Below, one piece after another: positions 34,235-41,987 of a DNA stretch of 64,000 nucleotides. Source of the stretch: Flavobacteriales bacterium (GTDB lineage Bacteria > Bacteroidota > Bacteroidia > Flavobacteriales_F > PHOS-HE28); NCBI GenBank assembly GCA_020635675.1, contig JACJZJ010000002.1, positions 558,001-622,000 on the forward strand, read 5' to 3'. The notes under the pieces were generated by a model that saw only the letters and a program-made list of their open reading frames with translations, was not told the DNA's origin and searched no databases. Position numbers and translations under genes: made by a program. Within the stretch, counting starts at the first letter, position 1; each line of letters starts with the position of its first letter.

Positions 34235-35719
34235 ATGTCCCTGAAGTCCATCATCGCACGTCCTTACGCCACGTGGGTGACCGACAAGGTGATGCAACGG
34301 GCGCGGGAGGCAGGTGAAACACAACTGTCCGTTCTCCGACGATTGGTCCGAAGCGGATCGTCGACGGTATTTGGCCGCGCGCACGCACTTCGGGAGGTGG
34401 AAGACCACGCGGGTCTCGTGCAGGCGATCCCGCTACGCGATTACGAGGGATTGCGCCCCTATCTCGATCGTGTGGTGGTGGGTGAACCGGATGTGCTGTG
34501 GCCCGGGCGGCCGCTTTATCTGTGCAAGACAAGCGGCACAACAAGCGGCGCCAAGTACATCCCGATCACACGGCAAAGCCTGCCCAACCATATCGGCAGC
34601 GCGCGCCGGGCGCTCCTGTCCTATATCGCCCGGACCGGGCGGACCGATTTCATCGAGGGGAGGATGATCTTCCTGCAGGGAAGTCCACAACTGGACCGCA
34701 CAGGTGCCATACCCACGGGCAGGCTGAGCGGCATTGTGGCCAATCACGTGCCTGGATACCTCCAGGGCAACCGGATGCCCTCCTTCACGACCAATTGCAT
34801 TCCGGATTGGGAAACGAAGGTGGAGGCGATCGTGACGGAGACCCTGAACGCGGATATGCGGCTGATCGGTGGCATTCCGGCCTGGGTCCAGATGTACTTT
34901 GAAAGGCTCCTCGCACGTTCCGGTAAGGCCACCGTGCATGAAGTATTTCCCGATTTCTCTTTGTTCGTCCACGGCGGGGTCAACTATGCACCGTACCACG
35001 CGCGGCTGACGGCGTTGATCGGCGATGAGGTGCCCCGTATCGAACTCTTCCCCGCCAGCGAGGGCTTTATCGCCTACCAGGACGCGGGTCACGAGGATGG
35101 CCTGCTCCTGGTGCTGGACAATGGCATCTACTACGGATTCCTGCCTTTGGACGGTCAGGCCGACCGACCGCTGTCCATCGCACAGGTCGAACTGGGGAAG
35201 CACTATGCGCTCGTGCTCTACACGAACGCAGGCTTGTGGGGCTATGAGATCGGCGATACGGTACGGTTCGTGTCGCTGGATCCTCCACGCATCTTGGTCA
35301 CGGGCCGAACCAAGCATTTCACCAGTGCGTTCGGTGAACATGTCATCGCCGAAGAGGTGGAGGGGGCGTTGCGGGAGGCCATGGACGCGTATCCCTGCAC
35401 GGTGACGGAGTTCACCGTTGCGCCCACGACCGCCCCAGAGGAGGGACTGCCGTACCATGCATGGTACATCGAATTCGCGGATGCTCCAGCTGACCAGGGG
35501 GCTTTTGCCTCGGCCATCGACAGTGCCCTACAGCGTCGGAACCCCTACTACCGCGACCTTATCGAAGGAAGGGTCCTGAGGCCGCTCAGGATCTCGCGTG
35601 TCCTACGGGGCGGGTTTGCCGGGTGGATGAAGGAGCACGGCATGAGCGACGCCCAAAGCAAGGTGCCTCGCCTGGCCAATGACCGCCGCTACGTGGAGGG
35701 CCTACCGGTCAGCGACTAG
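34235..35719 (+). CDS. GH3 auxin-responsive-promoter family protein (acyl-adenylate/amidosynthetase-like)
   Basis: A 494-residue protein of the GH3 family, related to the ANL adenylating enzymes. In plants GH3 enzymes join amino acids to hormone acids; the bacterial substrates are mostly unknown. The ATP-binding motif is KTSGTTSGAKYIPITRQSLP (about residues 96-115). Further conserved parts are FVHGGVNYAPY, ELFPASEGFIAYQD and YTNAGLWGYEIGDTVRF, followed by VTGRTKHFTSAFGEHV. I chose ATG 34235 because the longer frame overlaps the M23 gene. The 3' end overlaps the convergent membrane-protein gene by 4 bases. Confidence 0.92.
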   Translation: MSLKSIIARPYATWVTDKVMQRAREAGETQLSVLRRLVRSGSSTVFGRAHALREVEDHAGLVQAIPLRDYEGLRPYLDRVVVGEPDVLWPGRPLYLCKTSGTTSGAKYIPITRQSLPNHIGSARRALLSYIARTGRTDFIEGRMIFLQGSPQLDRTGAIPTGRLSGIVANHVPGYLQGNRMPSFTTNCIPDWETKVEAIVTETLNADMRLIGGIPAWVQMYFERLLARSGKATVHEVFPDFSLFVHGGVNYAPYHARLTALIGDEVPRIELFPASEGFIAYQDAGHEDGLLLVLDNGIYYGFLPLDGQADRPLSIAQVELGKHYALVLYTNAGLWGYEIGDTVRFVSLDPPRILVTGRTKHFTSAFGEHVIAEEVEGALREAMDAYPCTVTEFTVAPTTAPEEGLPYHAWYIEFADAPADQGAFASAIDSALQRRNPYYRDLIEGRVLRPLRISRVLRGGFAGWMKEHGMSDAQSKVPRLANDRRYVEGLPVSD

Positions 35720-36294
35720 CGGGGCGATCGCCATAACACTGTGCGTTGCTGTTGCCAGTGTCGGGTATGCAGCCAGTGGTTCACCCCATCGAACAATAGC
35801 AGGAACCCCCCCTGCACCAACAGGGAACTCCCGGATCCGGCCCAGAGATCGGGGTCCTTCACATCGGTTCGCGCGTGTTCGCGCATCCATGCACCCAGGC
35901 CGATGTAACCGAGGTCCAGCCCGAAGTTGATCAAATAGACCTTTTCCGTTCGGCGCTGGGCGTCAACAGCGACGGCCAGGTCCGTGTCCGTGGGGCGCCG
36001 CAAACGCTTGCGTCCCCTCAGGTACGCGGGCAGGGCGATGCCAAGGTTCACTGCGTTCCAGGCGATGTTCATCTGGTGGAAACGACCGGATTCGCTGGTG
36101 GCCGGTACCTGGGTCAGTCCGACGCCCCCGGTGATCATCGTTCCGACCGCCCAACCGCCCAGGACCAACATGGAATTCGTCGCCATCCGTTCCCGTTGCA
36201 GGTCGAACGCCCCAACGACCGGATCGTTCTGCGCCTCGGACAACAGAACGGTCGCTACGCAAAGGAACAAGAGGGCCGATCTGCTCGCGCACAT
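35716..36294 (-). CDS. Conserved membrane protein of unknown function
   Basis: A 192-residue protein I do not recognise with certainty. It starts with a signal-peptide-like segment (SALLFLCVATVLLSEAQ). It then has three or four hydrophobic segments (MLVLGGWAVGTMITGGVGL, AWNAVNLGIALPAYL, YLINFGLDLGYIGLGAWM, LLVQGGFLLLFDGVNHWLH). A charged RGRKRLRR loop lies in the middle. No catalytic motif is seen. I chose ATG 36294 because a TACCTTGG promoter-like element lies 4 bases upstream and the signal peptide follows directly. It converges with the GH3 gene. Confidence 0.75.
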   Translation of the reverse strand: MCASRSALLFLCVATVLLSEAQNDPVVGAFDLQRERMATNSMLVLGGWAVGTMITGGVGLTQVPATSESGRFHQMNIAWNAVNLGIALPAYLRGRKRLRRPTDTDLAVAVDAQRRTEKVYLINFGLDLGYIGLGAWMREHARTDVKDPDLWAGSGSSLLVQGGFLLLFDGVNHWLHTRHWQQQRTVLWRSPR

Positions 36295-36298
36295 CTTC

Positions 36299-36306
36299 CC
36301 AAGGTA
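36299..36306 (-). promoter_or_regulatory. Possible -7 element (TACCTTGG)
   Basis: One mismatch to TAnnTTTG, 4 bases before the ATG of the membrane protein gene, in the 29-base gap after the rhodanese gene. Confidence 0.4.
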
Positions 36307-36323
36307 TGGTCGCTCAGGGTCAG

Positions 36324-37526
36324 TCAATGCCCCGGGCTATCCAGGAAGCTGGACCACGGGGCCATGCCCTTGTGATTCCGTACTGCCCAACGCATGCCAC
36401 CGATCCCATCCGCGAGCACGTTCACCCGGGTGAATCCCAACGCACAAAGCTTCAAGGCCGCGCGGTAGACCATTTCGTCATTGGACCGGCCTACGACCAG
36501 GACCGGGTCATCAGGGAACAATTCGAACCCAGGCAGGGTTGTTCCGATCGCATCCGCAGGCACATGGAGGGCAAAGGGGATACGCCCCACGTTCTTCCAT
36601 GCGGGGGTCGCCGTTCCGTCGTACTCGGCATCCGGCCGCACATCCAGGACGAGCATGGAGTTTCGGAACGAGGTCGTGTCGAGATCGCCCAATGTCACGT
36701 TCCGGTAGGGCCGATCGTACAGCCAACCTGTGCCCAGGCAGGGCAGTTGGTCCGCTGAAGCGCTCAATAGAGCATCCAACCCGTCGAAGAGCACGTGAAC
36801 TTCCTGGAACCCCGCATCGACTAGCATCAAAGCGGCCTTCGGCGAATCCATCCCATGGTCGTCCACCACCAATGTGGGCCTGTCCGATGGGATCTCGTCC
36901 AAGCGGGCCGACAGATCCGAAAGTGGAATATGGATCGCATTCGCGATGTGGCCCATCGCACGTGTGCGCTCGCTGACATGGTCCTGAGCGAACAATGAGT
37001 CCGGGCGAACGTCCAGGACGGTGGTCCCACCTGTGCTGAGGAGGGTACAAAGACCATATGGATCCTCCAGTCGATATGGCAGGTCGGTTCTTATCAATGG
37101 CGCCAGATCAGCATGCCCGACCCGGTCATGCCAGTAACCGCTAAGCCCCTCGTTCACATTGTGCACGACAGTGAATCCACTGTCCACCAGCTGGTCCCGC
37201 ACACGCCGGCTGCGCTGGCTATGTGAGCAATACACATAGATGGGCCTGTTGCGGTAGGGAAGGAGATCGGGGAAGCGCGTTCCGATGCTGTCGACGGGCA
37301 CGTTCATCGCGCGTTCCAGGTGGCCCATGTTCAGCCCCACGTGGCGGGAGGTATCACGGAACTCCCCCGTGGTCCGGACATCGAGCAGGAGCGCACCGCG
37401 GTCCTGCTGCAATGCGCTCGCAAGATCACGCAGGTCCACGGACCCAGCGTTCAATGGATCCGCGTTGATCTGCGCGGCGGTGCGCACCATCAAGCAACAG
37501 CCCAAGGCAACGAACAATATCCGCAT
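36324..37526 (-). CDS. Secreted protein with three rhodanese-like domains
   Basis: A 400-residue protein with a signal peptide (ILFVALGCCLMVRTAAQ) and three rhodanese-like domains, at about residues 25-125, 150-255 and 275-390. Each has the LLDVR/VLDVR strand. Only the first keeps an active-site Cys, in YVYCSHSQRSRRV. In the second and third the Cys position is replaced (VVDDHGMDS and VVGRSNDEM). The first domain could transfer sulfur or reduce arsenate-type oxyanions; the others are probably structural or binding. Location is periplasmic or extracellular. Start ATG 37526 follows a TACTTTG element. I chose it over the longer frame because of the signal peptide. Confidence 0.85.
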   Translation of the reverse strand: MRILFVALGCCLMVRTAAQINADPLNAGSVDLRDLASALQQDRGALLLDVRTTGEFRDTSRHVGLNMGHLERAMNVPVDSIGTRFPDLLPYRNRPIYVYCSHSQRSRRVRDQLVDSGFTVVHNVNEGLSGYWHDRVGHADLAPLIRTDLPYRLEDPYGLCTLLSTGGTTVLDVRPDSLFAQDHVSERTRAMGHIANAIHIPLSDLSARLDEIPSDRPTLVVDDHGMDSPKAALMLVDAGFQEVHVLFDGLDALLSASADQLPCLGTGWLYDRPYRNVTLGDLDTTSFRNSMLVLDVRPDAEYDGTATPAWKNVGRIPFALHVPADAIGTTLPGFELFPDDPVLVVGRSNDEMVYRAALKLCALGFTRVNVLADGIGGMRWAVRNHKGMAPWSSFLDSPGH

Positions 37527-37530
37527 GCCG

Positions 37531-37537
37531 CAAAGTA
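37531..37537 (-). promoter_or_regulatory. Possible -7 element (TACTTTG, one base short)
   Basis: TA-C-TTTG, one base shorter than TAnnTTTG, 4 bases before the rhodanese ATG. Confidence 0.3.
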
Positions 37538-37593
37538 GGCGTCCGGACCCCGGGATATCACACGGTCCGTCACCCGACGGACCATGCACAACG

Positions 37594-37755
37594 TCACCCG
37601 ATGATCTCCGCCTTCGGGTAACGCTTCTTCCAGAAGGCAAAGGCCTTCTCGCTGCTCAGGGTGATGATGGTACGATGGTCGAGCCGGACCTTGAATTCCT
37701 TCACGCCCTTCTTCACGGGTCGTGTCAGCACGAGATCTTTTTTCTTTCTGGGCAT
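37594..37755 (-). CDS. Small basic protein (53 residues), unknown function
   Basis: A 53-residue frame from ATG 37755 to TGA 37594, below common length cutoffs. It is strongly basic: 11 Lys and 5 Arg, with a KKK run at residues 4-6 and a KK pair near the end (FWKKRYPKAEI). The middle (KEFKVRLDHRTIITLSSEKA) reads as amphipathic strands, not like a random translation, and GC-rich third positions support coding. I do not recognise the family. Nucleic-acid or ribosome binding is possible from charge alone. It lies between the rhodanese gene and the divergent Sua5 gene. Confidence 0.7.
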   Translation of the reverse strand: MPRKKKDLVLTRPVKKGVKEFKVRLDHRTIITLSSEKAFAFWKKRYPKAEIIG

Positions 37756-37941
37756 GATTTCTTTCGCTTCTTGCTCCGCTTTCTACGCGTGAAAGATCCG
37801 TGCCGATCTCTATCGGCCAATCAAGATGAGCTGGTATTCCTGGGATCCTAACTGGGGCATAGACCTGTTCAAGCGCTATGGATCCATGTTCCGGGACCGA
37901 AGTCACTCCCGGATCAGCGTTCCGCGCCGTTCATTTGTGGA

Positions 37942-38898
37942 ATGAATGCGGAGATCGGTGGCGATGTCCATCGGGCGGCCGATATGCTGCGGTCCGGGGA
38001 GGTGGTGGCGATCCCGACGGAGACCGTTTATGGACTGGCGGCCAATGCATTCGACCCGGTCGCTGTCTTGCGTGTGTTCAAGGTCAAGGATAGACCCGCG
38101 TTCGACCCGTTGATCGTGCACGTTGGTGACCGCGAACAACTCGCGAAGGTGGTCAAGATGTGGCCTGATCAGGCGGAGGCCCTCATGGATAAGTTTTGGC
38201 CTGGCCCGCTAACTCTTGTATTGCCAAAACGTCCAGAGGTGTCCGATCTTGTCACCAGCGGTTCGGACACCGTAGCTGTTCGCATGCCCGCGCATCCCAC
38301 GACCCGTGAACTCCTGAAGGTCACAGGGTTCCCATTGGCCGCGCCAAGTGCTAACCCGTTCGGTTATGTCAGTCCGACGACCGCTGAACATGTCGCGGAC
38401 CAGCTCGGCGAGCGTATCCCGTACATCCTGGACGGAGGGCCATGTGGGATCGGTGTTGAGAGCACCATTCTTGCCCCTCTGGCCGATGGAGGCTGGGGTC
38501 TGCTGCGTCCCGGGGGCGTCTCCCTGGAGGCGCTCGAGCCCATTATCGGCCGACCGACACAACGACAAGATCATGGTCCACAGCTGCTCCCTGGAATGCT
38601 TCCGTCGCATTACGCACCGCGGAAACCCGTGTACATGGGCGATGTGGAGGATCTTGCCCGACGATTCCACGGTCGACGTACAGCAGTGATCAGCTTCCGC
38701 AGTGAGCATCCGGCATTTCGCTGCGAGGTGCTTAGTCCTTCCGGCGACCTGGGCGAGGCTGCCATGCACCTTTTCGCGGTGTTGCGCGAATTGGACGCGA
38801 GCCCATGCGAGGTGATCCTAGCGGAGGAATTCCCGGAACACGGCCTGGGGCGCGCCATCAATGATCGTTTGCGGCGCGCATCGGCCGCTCGGACCTGA
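37942..38898 (+). CDS. L-threonylcarbamoyladenylate synthase (Sua5/YciO/YrdC)
   Basis: A 318-residue enzyme of the Sua5 type that makes threonylcarbamoyl-AMP from Thr, bicarbonate and ATP, the first step of t6A37 modification of ANN-decoding tRNAs. The YrdC domain (about 1-200) has IPTETVYGLAANAF near residue 24, the basic FKVKDRPAFDPLIVHV, and SANPFGYVSPT. The linker carries LLPGMLPSHYAPRKP. The last 100 residues form the extra Sua5 domain, so this is the long form rather than short TsaC. Start ATG 37942. It is the first plus-strand gene after a 186-base divergent gap. Confidence 0.95.
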   Translation: MNAEIGGDVHRAADMLRSGEVVAIPTETVYGLAANAFDPVAVLRVFKVKDRPAFDPLIVHVGDREQLAKVVKMWPDQAEALMDKFWPGPLTLVLPKRPEVSDLVTSGSDTVAVRMPAHPTTRELLKVTGFPLAAPSANPFGYVSPTTAEHVADQLGERIPYILDGGPCGIGVESTILAPLADGGWGLLRPGGVSLEALEPIIGRPTQRQDHGPQLLPGMLPSHYAPRKPVYMGDVEDLARRFHGRRTAVISFRSEHPAFRCEVLSPSGDLGEAAMHLFAVLRELDASPCEVILAEEFPEHGLGRAINDRLRRASAART

Positions 38899-38966
38899 TC
38901 GTCGATGGTTCGCCACACCCTGTCGACAGCCGCGCATAAGGCTTGGCTGCGTGCGTTCCAAGGACG

Positions 38967-38974
38967 TATCTTGT
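38967..38974 (+). promoter_or_regulatory. Possible -7 element (TATCTTGT)
   Basis: One or two mismatches to TAnnTTTG, 29 bases before the start of the ArsC-like gene. Confidence 0.3.
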
Positions 38975-39003
38975 GAATATCCACAGCCCCAAACCGGAAC
39001 ACC

Positions 39004-39390
39004 ATGCCTGCCACATTGAACGCCAAGGAACTGACGCTCGTTTACAACGGCAGCACCAGTGAGGGGAAGAAAGCCTTGGCCTTCGCATATTCGCTTGCGT
39101 CGAAGGTGAATCGGCAGGACGTAAGCGAGGTGGCATTGTCCTCCACCTTCGTTCGGCAAGTGATCAAGCAATTGAACGTACGCCCCAAGGACCTGCTCAA
39201 CCGTGCACATCCTTACTATCAACAGCACCTGCGTGGTCGGGACCTGGACATGGAGGGGTGGTTGCACGTGCTGACCCACAACCCCTACCTCTTGCGTGCC
39301 CCCATCGCGCTGCAGGGCGATCGGGCCGTGCTCTGTGAACCGGCCTCGCTCATCTACACATTGAGCGAACGCAAGGCGCGCGCTGTCTGA
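39004..39390 (+). CDS. ArsC/Spx-like thioredoxin-fold protein lacking the catalytic Cys
   Basis: A 128-residue protein with the layout of the ArsC/Spx family: an N-terminal strand-loop-helix (LTLVYNGSTSEGKKALAFA), a helical middle with RPKDLLNRAHPYYQQ, and a C-terminal NPYLLRAPIALQGDRAVL segment equivalent to the NPxLIxRPIV part of ArsC. The ArsC Cys at the start of the first helix is replaced (NGSTSEG), and the only Cys is near the end (about residue 111). It is therefore unlikely to be an arsenate reductase. A protein-binding or regulatory role as for Spx is possible. Start ATG 39004. Confidence 0.7.
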   Translation: MPATLNAKELTLVYNGSTSEGKKALAFAYSLASKVNRQDVSEVALSSTFVRQVIKQLNVRPKDLLNRAHPYYQQHLRGRDLDMEGWLHVLTHNPYLLRAPIALQGDRAVLCEPASLIYTLSERKARAV

Positions 39391-39416
39391 TCGGGCGCAT
39401 ATCGCGGTACAAGCGC

Positions 39417-39424
39417 GATCTTTG
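39417..39424 (+). promoter_or_regulatory. Possible -7 element (GATCTTTG) before dxr
   Basis: One mismatch to TAnnTTTG, 44 bases before the dxr ATG, just after the ArsC-like gene. Confidence 0.4.
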
Positions 39425-39468
39425 CCGAGGGAACGCTGCTCCGTACCGAGCCCGCTTTCTCAGCTTTC

Positions 39469-40641
39469 ATGCCCGAACGCAAGCGCATCGCCATTCTCGG
39501 CAGCACCGGATCGATAGGCACACAGGCCCTCCAGGTGGTGCGTGAACAACCCCAGCTGTTCGCGGTGGAATTGCTCACCTGTGGACGGAACGTCGACCTG
39601 TTGATCGATCAAGCGCGGGAGTTCGTGCCGAACGTGGTGGTGGTCGCTGACCGGGACCGTGCTGTACTTGCACGCGATGCGCTTTTCCCCCTGGGCATCA
39701 AGGTGTACTCCGGCGCCGAGAGCATCGAGCAGGCTGTTTCCATGGGAACGATCGACCTGGTGCTTACTGCAATGGTGGGTTATGCGGGGCTTCGCCCCAC
39801 GCTTGCGGCGATCGAAGCCGGCCGGTCGATCGCACTAGCGAACAAGGAGACACTTGTCGTTGCCGGCGCATTGGTGACCAAGGCGGCACGCGAAAAGGGT
39901 GTGAACATCTACCCGGTGGACAGCGAGCATTCGGCCATTTTCCAATGTCTTGCCGGCGAGTGGCACAACCCGATCGAAAAGATCTGGTTGACCGCGAGCG
40001 GTGGCCCGTTCCGAGGCCGTGACAGGGAGGCCCTGGCGGACGTGACCAAAGAGGAGGCGCTGGAACATCCGAACTGGACGATGGGCTCCAAGGTGACCAT
40101 CGACAGTGCCTCACTGATGAACAAGGGGCTCGAGGCGATCGAGGCCAGTTGGCTATTCGGGCTTGCCCCGGAACGCATCGCCATCGTGGTACATCCGGAG
40201 AGCATCGTCCACAGCATGGTGCAATTCCGGGACGGGAGCATCAAGGCCCAGCTCGGCCTGCCGGACATGAAGCTTCCCATCCAATATGCAATGGCCTACC
40301 CGGACCGGCCGGTCACGAACTGGCCGCGTTTCGACTTCGACAGTTACCCGGCCCTGCATTTCGAGCGCCCCGACCTGGACACCTTCCGCAATCTCGCCCT
40401 GGCCCTGGAGGCCATGAAGCGCGGAGGGAACGCACCCTGTATCCTGAACGCCGCCAACGAGGTTGCCGTGCAGCGTTTTCTCGAAGGTCACATCGGTTTC
40501 CTGGAGATGAGCGATCTCGTCGCTCATTGTCTGGAGCGGGTGGGCCATGAACCCGAACCCGACCTGCAGGCACTGGAAGCCACGGATGCGGAAACGCGTC
40601 GTGCTGCAGTGGCCTGGACCCCCACCCCATGGTATTCCTGA
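39469..40641 (+). CDS. dxr: 1-deoxy-D-xylulose 5-phosphate reductoisomerase
   Basis: A 390-residue Dxr, which converts DXP to MEP with NADPH in the non-mevalonate isoprenoid pathway. The NADPH-binding start is ILGSTGSIGTQALQVV. Further family motifs are ALANKETLVVAGALV, the metal-site region VDSEHSAIFQ, the flexible-loop TASGGPFRGRDREAL and HPNWTMGSKVTIDSASLMNK. Length is normal. Start ATG 39469. It overlaps rseP by 13 bases, the same dxr-rseP pairing seen in many bacteria. Confidence 0.98.
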   Translation: MPERKRIAILGSTGSIGTQALQVVREQPQLFAVELLTCGRNVDLLIDQAREFVPNVVVVADRDRAVLARDALFPLGIKVYSGAESIEQAVSMGTIDLVLTAMVGYAGLRPTLAAIEAGRSIALANKETLVVAGALVTKAAREKGVNIYPVDSEHSAIFQCLAGEWHNPIEKIWLTASGGPFRGRDREALADVTKEEALEHPNWTMGSKVTIDSASLMNKGLEAIEASWLFGLAPERIAIVVHPESIVHSMVQFRDGSIKAQLGLPDMKLPIQYAMAYPDRPVTNWPRFDFDSYPALHFERPDLDTFRNLALALEAMKRGGNAPCILNAANEVAVQRFLEGHIGFLEMSDLVAHCLERVGHEPEPDLQALEATDAETRRAAVAWTPTPWYS

Positions 40642-41954
40642 TCAAGGCCGCCCAGCTCATTTCGAGCCTCAGCATTCTGGTAGTGTTGCATGAGATGGGC
40701 CACTTCATTCCCGCCCGGCTCTTCAAGACCCGCGTTGAGAAGTTCTTCCTGTTCTTCGACCCCTGGTTCGCCCTTTGGAAAAGGAAGATCGGGGACACGG
40801 TCTATGGCATCGGCTGGGTGCCTTTGGGGGGCTATGTGAAGATCAGCGGTATGGTGGACGAGAGCATGGACAAGGAACAGCTTGCCAAGTCCCCCGAGTC
40901 CTGGGAGTTCCGTGCGAAGCCCACCTGGCAGCGATTGATCATCATGGTGGGGGGGGTGACCGTGAACCTTTTGCTCGGAATGGTCATCTATATCGCCATC
41001 CTGTACACCTGGGGACGTGAATACCTGCCGCTCGAGAACATCACCTATGGCGTGCACCCGAGCGAATTGATGCAGCAGGAGGGCTTCCGAGAGGGTGATC
41101 GGATCGTCCGGTTGGAAGGGCATTCGGTGAACACGTTGGAGGACGTCGGCAAGGCGATCTTGTTGGACGACGCGCGTGTGGTGGAGGTGGAGCGTATCGG
41201 GGAGCGTCGGTTCATCCACCTGAGCGACGATGTTGCGGAGAAGATCCTTGACCGGAACGACAAGGTCCTCTTCTTGCCAACCGTGCCCTTCTTTGTGGAT
41301 TCCATCCTACCTGACGGCACCGCGGCCCGGAGCGATCTGCGCAAGAACGACCGGCTGATCGGGGTGAACGATACGGCCACGCCCTATTTCGGGCAGTTCC
41401 GCGAAGCCCTCGCGGAACTGAAGGGACAGCAGGTCGGTCTGACCGTGCTGCGTGGGGTTGATACTGTGAAGGTGTCCGTGCAGGTAAGCGATGAAGGATT
41501 GATCGGTGTGGGAAATCGGCCGGCCGATCGCTACTTCACCTTTGCCCACGAGAAGTTCGGTCTGGCGCGGTCCGTTCCCGCCGGGATCCAATATGGCCTG
41601 GCCACCCTGGGCGGTTACATCTCCTCGATGAAACTGCTCTTCAGTTCGTCCGGGGTCAAGCAGGTCGGTGGTTTTGGTGCGATCGGGAGCCTGTTCGCCC
41701 CCCATTGGGACTGGCAACGGTTCTGGGAGATGACGGCCTTTCTCAGCATCGTGCTGGCATTCATGAACATCCTGCCGATCCCGGCCCTGGATGGCGGGCA
41801 TGTCATGTTCCTGCTTTACGAGATGATCACCCGTAGACAGCCGAACCAGAAGGTGCTGGAGTATGCGCAATTGGCCGGCATGGCCCTTTTGCTCGCCTTG
41901 ATCCTCTTCGCCAACGGCAACGACGTGCTGCGCTGGCTCACGGGACGGCTCTGA
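40629..41954 (+). CDS. rseP: RIP metalloprotease RseP (site-2 protease)
   Basis: A 441-residue intramembrane zinc protease. The HExxH motif is VVLHEMGHFIPARLFKTRVE near residue 20. The second zinc-site motif is MNILPIPALDGGHV near residue 380. Between them are two PDZ-like segments (EGDRIVRLEGHSV and KNDRLIGVNDTA), as in RseP. It cuts membrane-bound anti-sigma factors and remnant signal peptides. The start ATG 40629 lies inside the dxr 3' end, suggesting coupled translation. A G8 run at 40949-40956 encodes Val-Gly-Gly-Val in the second membrane segment. Confidence 0.96.
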   Translation: MVFLIKAAQLISSLSILVVLHEMGHFIPARLFKTRVEKFFLFFDPWFALWKRKIGDTVYGIGWVPLGGYVKISGMVDESMDKEQLAKSPESWEFRAKPTWQRLIIMVGGVTVNLLLGMVIYIAILYTWGREYLPLENITYGVHPSELMQQEGFREGDRIVRLEGHSVNTLEDVGKAILLDDARVVEVERIGERRFIHLSDDVAEKILDRNDKVLFLPTVPFFVDSILPDGTAARSDLRKNDRLIGVNDTATPYFGQFREALAELKGQQVGLTVLRGVDTVKVSVQVSDEGLIGVGNRPADRYFTFAHEKFGLARSVPAGIQYGLATLGGYISSMKLLFSSSGVKQVGGFGAIGSLFAPHWDWQRFWEMTAFLSIVLAFMNILPIPALDGGHVMFLLYEMITRRQPNQKVLEYAQLAGMALLLALILFANGNDVLRWLTGRL

Positions 41955-41969
41955 TCGGTCCGGAGCGGT

Positions 41970-41977
41970 TATCTTTT
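41970..41977 (+). promoter_or_regulatory. Possible -7 element (TATCTTTT) before the antiporter gene
   Basis: One mismatch to TAnnTTTG, 10 bases before the antiporter ATG, in the 33-base gap after rseP. Confidence 0.4.
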
Positions 41978-41987
41978 CCCCTGCGCC

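Noticed and set aside
37826..37945. 39-codon plus-strand frame (starting MSWYSWDPNWGID) whose stop overlaps the Sua5 ATG
   Set aside because: The overlap with the next start is suggestive of an upstream leader peptide, but composition and codon use are weak and no ribosome site is seen. The evidence is too thin to call a gene.
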